Shown: positions 24,308 to 34,653 of the stretch, in pieces | Position numbering within the stretch: the stretch's first letter is position 1 | Layout of the letters: every line of letters begins with the position of its first letter | Source of the DNA: Flaveria trinervia | Taxonomy: Eukaryota > Streptophyta > Magnoliopsida > Asterales > Asteraceae | Length of the DNA: 64,000 nt | Reading direction: 5' to 3' | Assembly (NCBI GenBank): GCA_025506515.1 | Contig: CM046453.1 | Span: forward strand, 47,414,395 to 47,478,394 | Notes under the pieces: model-generated | Databases searched by the model: none | The model's input: only the letters and a program-made list of their open reading frames with translations | Told to the model about the DNA's origin: nothing | Made by a program: the position numbers and the translations under genes

Positions 24308-25173
24308 TGTTAGGATCAGTGATCTATGTTCGATTGATTTGAGAGTATAGCAGCAGAATTCAAACAATGAATTAGTCGATTCACAAGAACGAAACGATAT
24401 TCAATGAAGAACAAAGACGGTTATAGAGAGAGAATTCTGCAAATATATTTCATTCAATATTCGCTTTCGTGGTAACAGAATGTCACAATTACAATTAGCT
24501 CGACACCTCTTATATAAGAGATGTGACGTCTGCGATGTCACTTGATAGTGACATCTAACAGATTTATTGCAACTGAAACACAACTACTGAAGATGTCAAA
24601 ACAGCTGACATCTCCTTACAAAAATGCTAAGTGTTATCAGTTGTTATAACTACTGAATAACATAAAACTACTGAAACTACAACGACTGAAGAACAAGCTC
24701 TTCAGTCGTTTTACAAAACTACTGAAAGTAAAATATAAAACTACTGATATCACAACTACTGAAGAAGTACTCTTCAGCTGTTGTGACAAACTACTAAAAC
24801 TTCAGTACTTGATCTTCAGACTTGAACTTCAGATGTTTCATCAGCTGATGACTTCATTCTTTGTCTTCAGACTTTGTACATCAGTTGTTGATCTTCAGCA
24901 CTTGTAAACTCTTTAGCTGTTGAACTTCAGTACTTTGGTCTTCAGCTTCAACACTTGTGTTCTTCAGCTGTTCAGCTTCAGTACTTGTGTTCTTCAGCTG
25001 TTGTACTTCAGCACTTTAGTTCTTCAGCTGTTGAAGTCTTCAGCACTTGATCTTCAGCTGTTGAAGTCTTCAGCACTTGTCAAACTGCTGATGAAGCTTT
25101 CAGCAGTTGTTGTGATACCATGTAGGACTTGGAGGTTTTCTGATCTTGGCTCATTGGTTCTTTTGGTCCAACA
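24308..25173 (-). repeat. Copia-A 5' LTR (866 bp)
   Basis: It has the same ends as 12734-13600. The perfect 12-bp-arm hairpin is at 24681-24710. TATATAAG lies near 24510-24518, with GACGTCAC a few bases upstream on the minus strand, a possible bZIP-type site. From about 24660 to 25173 (U3) it is close to the Copia-B LTR; the promoter and downstream part is not. Confidence 0.95.
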
Positions 25174-25178
25174 TACTT
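25174..25178. repeat. Copia-A target site duplication, right copy (TACTT)
   Basis: It matches 12729-12733. The gypsy RNase H frame (FTDHKSLKY) reads across the two copies. Confidence 0.9.
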
Positions 25179-26221
25179 CAAGCTCTTGTGGTCAGTGAAG
25201 ATGGTGCACTTCGTACTGTAAAGATAGTGCCTCCAAATCTTTAGCGCAAAGACCACGGTCGCTAGCTCCAAGTCATGAGTAGGGTAATTGACCTCATGAA
25301 CCTTCAACTGTCGGGATGCATAGGCTATAACCTTCCCTCTCTGTATCAACACGCACCCCAACCCCGAATAAGAAGCATCAGAATAAAGCACTAGATCTTC
25401 ACTTCCATCGGGTAGTGACAGAACAGGAGCTTGAGTCAATCTCTCCTTCAACTCTTCGAACGCCTTCTCTTGAGCTTGACCCCATACGAACTTCACATCC
25501 CTTCGGGTCAACTTAGTTAGTGGAGAAGCAATCTTAGAGAAGGCTCGGATAAATCTTCTATAGTAGCCCGCCAGACCCAAGAAATACGAATCTCGGATGG
25601 CGTCTTTGGTGACTTCCATTGCATAACGGCCTCCACTTTCGCCGGGTCCACCGTAATCCGTCAGGATTCACCACATGACACCAAGAAACTGAACTTCGCG
25701 CAGCCAGAACGCGAACTTGGAGAATTTAGCATACAACTTCTCCCTCCTCAGTGTCTCTTGAATCTCCCGACTAATGATAGCCAGATCAAAGATCTATCCT
25801 TGAAAACCAACTGGCACCCTAAAGCTGATCGAACAAATCATCTATTCTCGGTAAGGGGTGGCGGTTCTTCACCGTCAATTTATTCAGTTTGCGGTAGTCA
25901 ATACACATCCTCATACTACCATCTTTCTTCTCACAACAGGACCGGAGCACCCCAAGGAGAGATACTCGGTCTAATGAACCCCTTGTCAAGCAGTTCTTGC
26001 AACGCTCCATCAACTCTTTCATCTCTGTCGGAGCCAATCGATACGGTGCCTTGGCAACGGGTTGGCACCTGGTATCAAGTCAATCTGGAACTCAATCTCA
26101 CGGTCAGGTGGCACTCATGATAAGTCTTCTGGGAATACATCTAGAAAGTCACACAAAATAGGTACATGGGATAGTTGTGGTGTGGTGTATCCACATCCTT
26201 TACGTAGGCCAAGTAGGCACT
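25174..26221 (-). pseudogene. pol: Gypsy-G reverse transcriptase/RNase H remnant with the RT core deleted
   Basis: The right part (from 26221 down) starts at AYLAYV, the linker after protease, then RT fingers with DKGF-like bases, MCIDYRKLN and [12 protein letters not shown] near 25825. Just after a GYH triplet at about 25773 the sequence jumps to REIQETLRREKLYAKFSK, so the palm with the YxDD motif is missing. The thumb and RNase H follow with [18 protein letters not shown] and FTDHKSL, so the RNase H acidic residues remain. Stops and frame changes also occur. The product could not have reverse transcriptase activity. Copia-A interrupts the frame at 25174 and Copia-B at 26221. Confidence 0.85.
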
Positions 26222-27092
26222 ACAGGTTTGATGTAACAGAATATAACGCAGCGGAATACAAACACGAATTAGACAAATTGTAGCAAGCTAACAATATATG
26301 TGAGCATTAAGATCGCATACAGTATAGGGAGAGTATGTATTTCTGATTTCTGGAATGTTATAGATGAAGAATGTTTCTAATCGAATCAATCATTCATTCC
26401 ATTCAATTCATCATATCATTCACACATTACAATAGGTTGTCACCTTATATAGAGTGCAACAGTCACTGCTGTTATCACGGAAAGTGACAACTGGCAGATC
26501 CAATACAGAAATAACTAATTCTTAACAAACTACTGAAATGTTCACAATACTGAGAAACATATCAGCAAGTTAAGTACAAAATATAAAACTACTGAAACTA
26601 CAACGACTGAAGAACAAGCTCTTCAGTCGTTTTACAAAACTACTGAAACAAAGAAAATAAAACTACTGATATCACAACTACTGAAGAAGTACTCTTCAGC
26701 AGTTGTGACAAACTACTGAGGCTTCAGTACTTGATCTTCAGACTTTGACCTTCAGGGTTTCATCAGCTGATGACTTCAGTAGATATCATCAGCTGATGTC
26801 TTCAGTCTTTGTCTTCAGACTTTGTACATCAGTTGTTGATCTTCAGCACTTGTGAACTTCTTCAGCTGTTGTACTTCAGTACTTTGGTCTTTCAACTTCA
26901 GCACTTGTGTTCTTCAGCTGTTGTACTTCAGCACTTGGTTCTTCAGCTGTTAAGGTCTTCAGCACTTGATCTTCAGCTGTTGAAGTCTTCAGCACTTGTC
27001 AAACTACTGATGAGGCTTTCAGCAGTTGTTGTGATAACGTGTGGGACTTAGAGGTTTTCTGATCTTGGCTCATTGGTTCTTTTGGTCCAACA
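26222..27092 (-). repeat. Copia-B 3' LTR (871 bp, outer end trimmed)
   Basis: Similarity to 37712-38601 starts at ACAGGTTTG, and the first 17 bases of the other copy are missing. It ends GGTCCAACA. The hairpin with arms AACGACTGAAGA/TCTTCAGTCGTT is at 26602-26631. Confidence 0.9.
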
Positions 27093-27104
27093 AACTCCCC
27101 TGAA
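27093..27104 (-). promoter_or_regulatory. Copia-B polypurine tract
   Basis: The minus strand CAGGGGAGTT abuts the LTR. It has four G's where Copia-A has five. Confidence 0.8.
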
Positions 27105-27143
27105 CCAATGCAGCCAAAACCTCTAACTTATTTATACTCCCAC

Positions 27144-30100
27144 TTATTGATGGCAAAAATGTTGGTCTTTTTCCTTCTTGATCAGTAGAGAAGATGACCA
27201 TGTACGCTCCGGCCTGGGAAGAACCTCAAATATTTGTTTGGCAGAGTATGAATGGGAACTCTGTTTTGGGGAACTGGACACAGAGTTGTTATCCCATTCA
27301 TGAGATTCACTTCCCCATAATGAGTCTATACGACTCTCTTGTGTAGGCCTCAAGGAAGGTGATTTGTTCCTCCATGGTTAGCTCTTCAGCACCTCCTTCA
27401 AACAATGATTCCGGCCCATAATACTCAGACAGGTATGTGGCTGTTTCCCATTCTTTAGCTCCACAGTTTATTTTATTCTGTAAGCAAACTCATCCGGGTG
27501 ATTACCCTCTAGGAACAACTGGAGCTCATTTTCCTGACTTCCTCAAGCCTCTTGTAAACTAACCCCTTTTTCACTATTTTGTTTTCCAGCATCTTGAGGG
27601 GTTAGATTAGCTTTGTAGGCCTTCTTGAAGTCTTCTAGGATTTCCCAGGTGAAACTACAAAGACCAGAGAGATCACTTCATCTACGATCTTTTTCACCTG
27701 GCCAATGTATCTCCGAGGTATAGTTCTTATGAATTCTGTGAGAGACCCTGGGATCAGGCCAAATCCTCACTCTTCCTTTTGATATTGAAATGTATGCCTG
27801 AGAGTGTAAAGTCTGAAGGCTTGCTCCTTCATATTGATGATGGAAGATGTGGCTGCATAAGCTTGTAACTCTCTTCAGCAATTCCTCATCATGCTGTTTA
27901 TGAAGCTCTTCTTCTTCTAGCTTCACTTTAACCATTGTCTCTGGACTTCAGGAGTAATTGCTGAGGAGTGACTTGTGGCCTTAGGCAACTGAATCACAGC
28001 TGATAGCGGCAGCCTGTCTTCATCATCTTCTTCATCTTCTTCTAGCAATATCCTTCTCTTCTTCTTCAAGGGTATATCATCGGCTATGGGTTTGAGGGTA
28101 AGGGAGTTGGTTTGGTGGGTGTGTTTTTGGGTGGTTTTGGTGTGGGAATGTTGACAGGCTGTGCTAGCATCCTTGAGGTGAGTGTGGCTTTTGATTGCTT
28201 TGCTAGCTCAGTCCTGCTCCCAGCACCCACTTCATTCAAGCTTCAATAACAAGCCCCTTAGTGTATGCTTCAGACGAACAGATCTTGGTGGTGATTGCCA
28301 AGATACTGTCCCTGGACCAAGCTTTGATCTCAATCATTGATCTTCCAAGATATTTTGCAATAAATCTTATCATGATTTCTAGCCTTCTCTTTCTAACACT
28401 TCATAACTTGCCCATCTATTCTGGATTTCTTCAATCTCTAGTCGTCGAATCTCAGAGTCAAGTTTGTTGGTGTCATGACCTTGCCTGAACAGCTGATCAA
28501 TGATGTTGTCCATTGATCTACTGTGTTCGGCATTAGCCTCTTTTCAGTAGCTCCAAGGCTTTATCTCAGCAATGTGCTCATCAGCACCTTTCTTTCGCTT
28601 GTAGGTGAGCATTGGTTGCTGTTCTTTTCCTTTTGGGCTTGCTTCGCTTCCTTCTTTCCTCGGATCTTTTCCTCTTCTGTTCTTTCACTGCAGACTCTCC
28701 CCCTTTTTGGTTGCATTGGAGGAAGGGGTTGAGACCGCAGAAAGAGTCTTGTGGACAGCAGCATCAACCAAGGGCTGTAATGTTGAGGAAAGCCTCTCAT
28801 CAAGGGCTTTGATCACTATATCAGTAATTAGGGGGGTGATGAGAGGGAGGGAATTTTTGAGTGCAGCACCTATTTGCTCAGGAGGGTCTGTTCCTGAGAA
28901 GTAGGGCCTGAAGCGGAGGCAGGTGGTTGATTTGGGGTGGCTCTGTATTTGGGAAACCTTCAAGGGAAGGTGCCATCTGTGGGTGTATGAGGGTGGCAGA
29001 TGGACTTGCATCCTGAGACATCTTGGCCAGCAGCTCTTTGAGTCTGCTAACCTCATCCTCTAGAATGGTGTTTTGAGCAACTACACATCGAAGAAGAAGC
29101 TCAGGTCATCATCAGTTGATACTGAATCACCTGACCTCCTGCTTAGAGCAGGATGGACATGCACTGGGGTAGACCAGTTGGTGCATGTGCCCCTTGTGCT
29201 TGGTACTGGGGACTTCCAGCCTCAGGACAATGTCCATCATCAGCAGTTGCCTCTAGGGAGGTCTTAGCAATGTTACCAGCCTCACTCTGGCCATGTGCTG
29301 AGTCAGAGGAGGTGGCAGCCTCACTAGATATTCTAAGCTCCTTCTCTACACCAGGAGATAGAATTGGGAAACCCCTGTGCTGTGGGTTCTCAGGTGCACT
29401 GTGTTCCTCTCCCTCAAGTAGAGGTATTCCCAGTAATAAGTGGTTTCTGGGGAGGGGGTGAGGAGTGCAATTGAGTCAGCACTTGAGCAACTATTAAAGT
29501 TGGGCTGTGAGGGGCGGTTGTTTGGGGTACGGGGGTAGAAGCAGTGTGCACCTGGGGTGGATGGTGCTCTTCAATGGCAATCTCCTCAAGTGAGGAAGAT
29601 CCCAGATAAGTAGGTGCCCCTTGGGTTGCTGCAGGCTCCTGTTGAGAGGAAGCCTGAGCGGCTGTGACTGGAGGAGTCATGGTATCCACTAGGGGGTTGG
29701 ACTAGTGGATATATCCTGCGTTTGTTGTGCAGGAGCATCCTCAGGGGACTCAATTCCCTGAGTAGCCATTTTGGTTTCTTTTGGTGAGGTTTGGTGGGGA
29801 CATTGGATTTGGAGGTGGTGGCTGTGGGTTCCAGCTGCGTGGGTTTTCGCAGCTTGGCAGCCAGTTTGAGTGTCCGGTCGGAGTTGTGCGGGAGTATACT
29901 TCTGGCAAAAAACAGGTAGCAGGGACTCCAAGCCAACAAGTCCCTCAGCATTAAGCTGGTCTATTATAATGGCCATTATGAACCGTGGATAGAGTATCCA
30001 ACGGTTGGCAGTTAGTTTTTGAGCCATATCTTTGAGCTCTGAAAATATTAATTCTGAAAAATTCAGTGGTTTTGTTGCTCAAGGATAGAATACATTACCT

Positions 30101-30580
30101 GCTGCCATTTGGTGGACATTTGATCCCAAGACGATGTCTTAGGGGCCAAAATACATTGACCATGTGAAAGATCAGGCGCTCAGCGTCATTAAAGTTGTTC
30201 TTCATGATGGTGGTGGCAGTGAGATCACCTTGATATCCATGCTGAGCAAATGATAGATCTATGGTGCCCTTCGGATATCCAGCAGGAGAAGTAGCATCAC
30301 TCAGTTGAAGAATTTTACGGATTGTTGCAGGAGTAATCACTACTTCTTTGTGGTTGACGACTGACCGGAGGGATTCGTGGTTTGCTCTCCTCAGTAGTGA
30401 CATTAGCGTTCATCCAAAATTGGTTCAAGGATTCGGTATGTAAAACGGGGTTCAGAAGGAATGCCTGTTGTATTGGGACTGAACCATAAGATCGATAGCA
30501 GTATCGAACTTAGTCCAGATCGGCGATTTTGTGAGGTAGGCAACACAGTTGTGTCGCGGTTTAATTTGCATAGACGCCAT
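27144..30580 (-). pseudogene. Copia-B accessory ORF
   Basis: Homolog of the Copia-A aORF, in the same place. It starts at 30580 (MASMQIKPRHN). Then come VVITPATIRKILQLSDA, PAGYPKGTIDLSF, LYPRFIMAIII near 29970, a Pro/Ser/Thr-rich linker (about 29900-28900), the helical region, RVRIWPDPRVSHRI near 27750 and an end KDQHFCHQ with the stop at 27144. The end is better preserved than in Copia-A. Many single-base frame changes interrupt it. Function is unknown. No membrane segment is visible, so I do not call it an envelope gene. Confidence 0.75.
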
Positions 30581-30664
30581 GGAAATTTTTGGAGAGGAAC
30601 GTTAGGTTTGAAGAAGATAAAGCATGGAGAGCTCAGGTTAAGGGTATTTATAGGGTACGGGTGA

Positions 30665-31334
30665 GGAAACGACTGAAGGATGTGGTGTAAGTCATCAGTA
30701 GTTTTAAACGACCGTGACATGGTATTATCCTTTCAGACGTTGAAACAGCTGAAGTCGCGGGGGTGTAGGCATCAGTAGTTTAGAAAACTACTGAAGACCG
30801 TGGTTTTGACTTCAGGTGATTGAAACAACTGAGGACATGGTGTTTGTCATCAGTAGTTATGAAACTACTGAAGACAGTGGTTTTGTCATCAGCTGTTGTA
30901 AACAACTGAAGACTTGGTATTGGTCATCAGTAGTTATAAAACTGCTGAAGACGTGGTTTGCTTCAGTTGTTTAAAATGAAACAGCAGTGGTACAAACGAC
31001 TGAGGAGAAAGTTCTCTTCAGCTGTTTTCGTCAATTCTTAGCTTTTCAGCTGTTCAAACTGTCCTCAACACATTCATCAGTCTTTATGGCTGATTTCAGT
31101 TGTTTCATAGGACATCAGTACTTATCTGTTTTACTGTTTTCAGTAGTTATGACTGCATCAGTAGTTGTAACTACTTCAGTAGTTTAGAGCAGATGAAGTA
31201 CTGCAGTACTTGTGAGAACTTTTAGCCTTCAGTAGTTATAAAAACTACTGAGGTTAAAAGAGCTCATCAGTACTTATATGTGACAGGCATCATGATCATC
31301 AATATGAATTACTGAGAGCATCAGTAGTTGTCAC
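30665..31334. repeat. Copia-B pre-aORF spacer: array of hairpin words
   Basis: The same words as in Copia-A occur: ATCAGTAGTT paired with AACTACTGAAG at short distance, for example near 30770, 30845 and 30930. Confidence 0.85.
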
Positions 31335-34300
31335 CTATTCTAGCTGCAGCATACCAAGCCTTAGCACCAGGTTTTGGAAAGATGAACTATCCAAAGGCTT
31401 AGTAAAAATGTCTGCAAGCTCATCAGCACTGGGCACAAACTTAGGATCAATCAGACCTTTTTCAAAACAATCCCTTATAAAATGATGTCTGATCTCTATA
31501 TGTTTGGTCCTAGAGTGCTGGACTGGATTTTTGACAATGCAAAGAGCTGAAGCACTATCCATTAACAATGGAGTCTTAGTCTCTGTAATGCCATAATCCA
31601 AAAAGTGGTTTTTGAAGCCAGAGTACCTGAGATGTACAGCTTGCAGCAGCAATGTACTCAGCTTCCGCAGTGGATGTAGCAACTGAGGTCTGTTTCTTGC
31701 TCTGCCAAGAAATCAAGCAGTTGCCTAGGAATTGACATCCACCAGAAGTTGATTTCCTGGTCAACTTACACCCTGCATAGTCACTGTCAGAAAAAGCAAC
31801 TAATTTACCAGAATGTCTGGTAGAATACCATAAACCTAGAGATGGAGTGCCTTGCAGATATCTAAAGATCCTCTTGACTGCAATCAGATGAGACTCTTTA
31901 GGTGCAGCCTGAAATCTAGCACAAAACACATGTAGCAAACATAATATCTGGTCTAGAAGCAGTTAAATACATCAAGGACCCAATCATACATCTGTAAAGT
32001 GTTTCATCAACCACTTTACCTTTCTGATCTGAGTCCAGTTGTGTGGTGCTACTCATGGGAGTAGAACAGGGCTTACAGTTTTGTAAATCAAACTTTTGCA
32101 AAAGATCTTTTGTATATTTGGATTGATGAATAAAAATTCCATCAGCCTTTTGTTTGATTTGCAACCCCAGAAAGAACTGTAATTCTCCCATGGCACTCAT
32201 TTCAAACTTCTGTTGCATCAACTTTGTAAAGGCATCACACAACTTTGGATCAGAGGATGCAAAATGATATCATCTACATAAATTGAACAAGTAGATTATG
32301 CTGCCCAGCTTTCTTAATAAATAAAGTCTTGTCAATGGAGCCTCTAGTGAAATTGTTTTCCAGAAGAAAGTTTGACAATGTCTCATACCAGGCTCTTGGA
32401 GCTTGTTTTACCCATAAAGAGCTTTATCAAGCTTATACACCAATTAGGATGTTTATTGTCCTCAAAGCCTGGAGGTTGACATACATAAACCTCTTCTTTA
32501 ACTTTTCCATACAAAAATGCACTTTTGACATCCATTTGAAAGACTTTAAGTTTTTGATAAGCAGCATAAGCTAAAAACAATCGAATTGCTTCCAGTCTGG
32601 CTACAGGGGCAAAGGTTTCATCATAATCAATACCTTCTTCTTGTGCAAACCCCTGAACAACCAGTCTGGCCTTGTTCTTAACAATAAGCCCATTTTCATC
32701 AGTTTTGTTCCTAAACACCCATTTAGTGCCTATTGCACACTTACCTGGAGGTAGAGGAACCAGTTCCCACACTTGCTGTTTCTTGAACTGAAGAAGCTCA
32801 AGCTGCATGGCATCAACCCATCCATTGTCCTTTAAAGCAATGTGATAATTCTTTGGCTCTTGCTGACTGATGAAGAGAGCATAGAAGCAGAAATTTGACA
32901 ATTGACTTCTTGTTGATACTCCAGCAGTGATATCACCAATGATTTGAGACATGGGGTGATTCTTCAGATCTTGATACACAATGAGATCTGTGCAAGTGTT
33001 TGTAGCCGGTTCAGCAGCAACAGATGGTGATGGTGAATCATTTCCTTGAAACCAATCAGTGGATGGTAATTCAAAGGAAGTTGAATTCGCAGAAATCTCA
33101 TCAGCATTTGTTGTGGATGGTGCTACTGGCGCTACAGGAACATCAGGTCTAGTTGAATCAGGCAGCTGATCACTAAACTGAAGAGGTGAGTACTGCAATC
33201 ATCATCATCATCAGCAGTACCACCAGGTGGGAACTGTTGACAGGAGCAACAGCAGGAGTTTGATAGGGAACATATTGCAGTATGTCCAAATCAAATAACT
33301 CCACAGGACTTTGTGGAATCTTGTCCTTTGGAGATTCATTAAACTTAACATGTAGAGTTTCTTCAACCATCTTTGTTCTGCAGTTGAAGACTCTGTATGC
33401 TTTGCAAGTAGATGAATAACCAACAAAGTATCCTGCATCCACCTTAGGATCAAATTTGTGGAGTTGATCCTTGTGTTGAGAATAAACAGGGACACCCAAA
33501 GCTTTGAAAAATGAAATTAGAGGAGCCAAATGATGGAGAACTTCATATGGAGTCTTCATCAACCTCTGATTTATTAACACTCTATTTGCACATAACAAGC
33601 TGTGTTGACAGCTTCGGCCCAAAAGGTCAATGGCAAACCTGAGTCAGCCAGCATGGACCTTGCAGCTTCAATGAGAGTCCTGTTCTTTCTCTCCACTACT
33701 CCATTTTGTTCCGGAGTCCTAGGAATGTTGAACTGCCTTCTGATTCCCTTTGAGAGATAGAAGTCATCAGTGTATGATTTCTGAACTCAGTTCCATTATC
33801 ACTCCTAATACACTTGACTGGAAGGGAATACTGCTTCTCAATGTACAGCACAAAGTGGATAATCTTCTGAGCAGCCTCATCCTTTGAGTGTAGAAAGAAA
33901 GTCCATACAAATCTGGAGTAATCATCCACAATTACCAGACAGTATTTCTTCTTTGCCATGCTCATTACTCTCACAGGACCAAATAGATCCATATGCAGTA
34001 ATTGCAAGCAGGCAGTGGACTTGGACACTTCAATAGGAGGAAATGAGACCTTGTGCTGTTTTCCTTTTAAACAAGCAGTGCATGTTCATCACAGTGGAAC
34101 TCCTTTATTGGTAAGCCTCTGACTAAACTATTATGGCTAAGCTGATTCATGTTTTTGAGATTAACATGACCAAGCCTCCTGTGCCATAGTTTAGATTCTT
34201 GAAAAGAGGCTTGGGAAAATAGGCAAGGATTGCCTTTGAGATCTATCTTCTTAGAGAGATCTAAGGCATACACTCTTCCTGTCCTGTTGGCTTTCAGGAG

Positions 34301-34650
34301 AGTGTGATCATCCAACACCTTGTCAATCAAGGGCAAAACTTTGGATGACAGAATCCTACAGTTTTGACTTGTGAAAAGGGCAACATGGCCTTTATCACAC
34401 ATTTGACTGACACTCAAGAGGTTGTACTTGAGATTTTCCACATGATTAACATCATCAAATTTGATTTCTCCATTGGAGACAAAGCCCTTACCGATGATGT
34501 AACCCCTAGCATCATTGCCAAAAGAGACAAATCCCTTCTTTCCTTGAGAGTAGTCATGAAGAAGAGAGATGTTCCCAGTCATGTGCATGGATCCCCACTG
34601 TCTACATACCAGATGCTATTTTGGCATGTTGAAGAAACTACAATAATAAA
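31335..34650 (-). pseudogene. pol: Copia-B pol (protease, integrase, reverse transcriptase, RNase H)
   Basis: Protease near 34600 reads WYVDS then GSMHMTG with a base lost between. Pre-integrase has LWHRRLGH. Integrase has HMDLFGP, RSDNGTEF and a conserved C-terminal block (TPYEVLHHLAP, FVGYSSTCKAYRVFN). RT (about 33000-31950) has FQMDVKSAF; the YVDD codons near 32260-32280 are present, but a base is missing just beside them. RNase H ends GMLQLE at 31335, with DSDYAGC, AEAEYIA and DSASA. The acidic linker between integrase and RT (near 33200-33000) is long, as in other Sireviruses. Frame breaks are mostly single-base. It is closely similar to Copia-A pol. Confidence 0.9.
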
Positions 34651-34653
34651 CAA

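Larger units (their letters stand above)
12734..25173 (-). mobile_element. Copia-A, complete Ty1/copia (Sirevirus-like) element with accessory ORF
   Basis: It is about 12.4 kb long, with two LTRs (866 and 867 bp), a tRNA-iMet primer site, gag, pol, a motif-rich spacer, a large aORF and a polypurine tract, all on the minus strand. The 5-bp duplication TACTT flanks it. Its LTRs differ at roughly two dozen positions by eye (about 97% identity), so it is a fairly recent but not new insertion. Length, aORF position and palindromic repeats fit the Sirevirus lineage. All frames are broken, so it is not autonomous as read. Confidence 0.95.
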
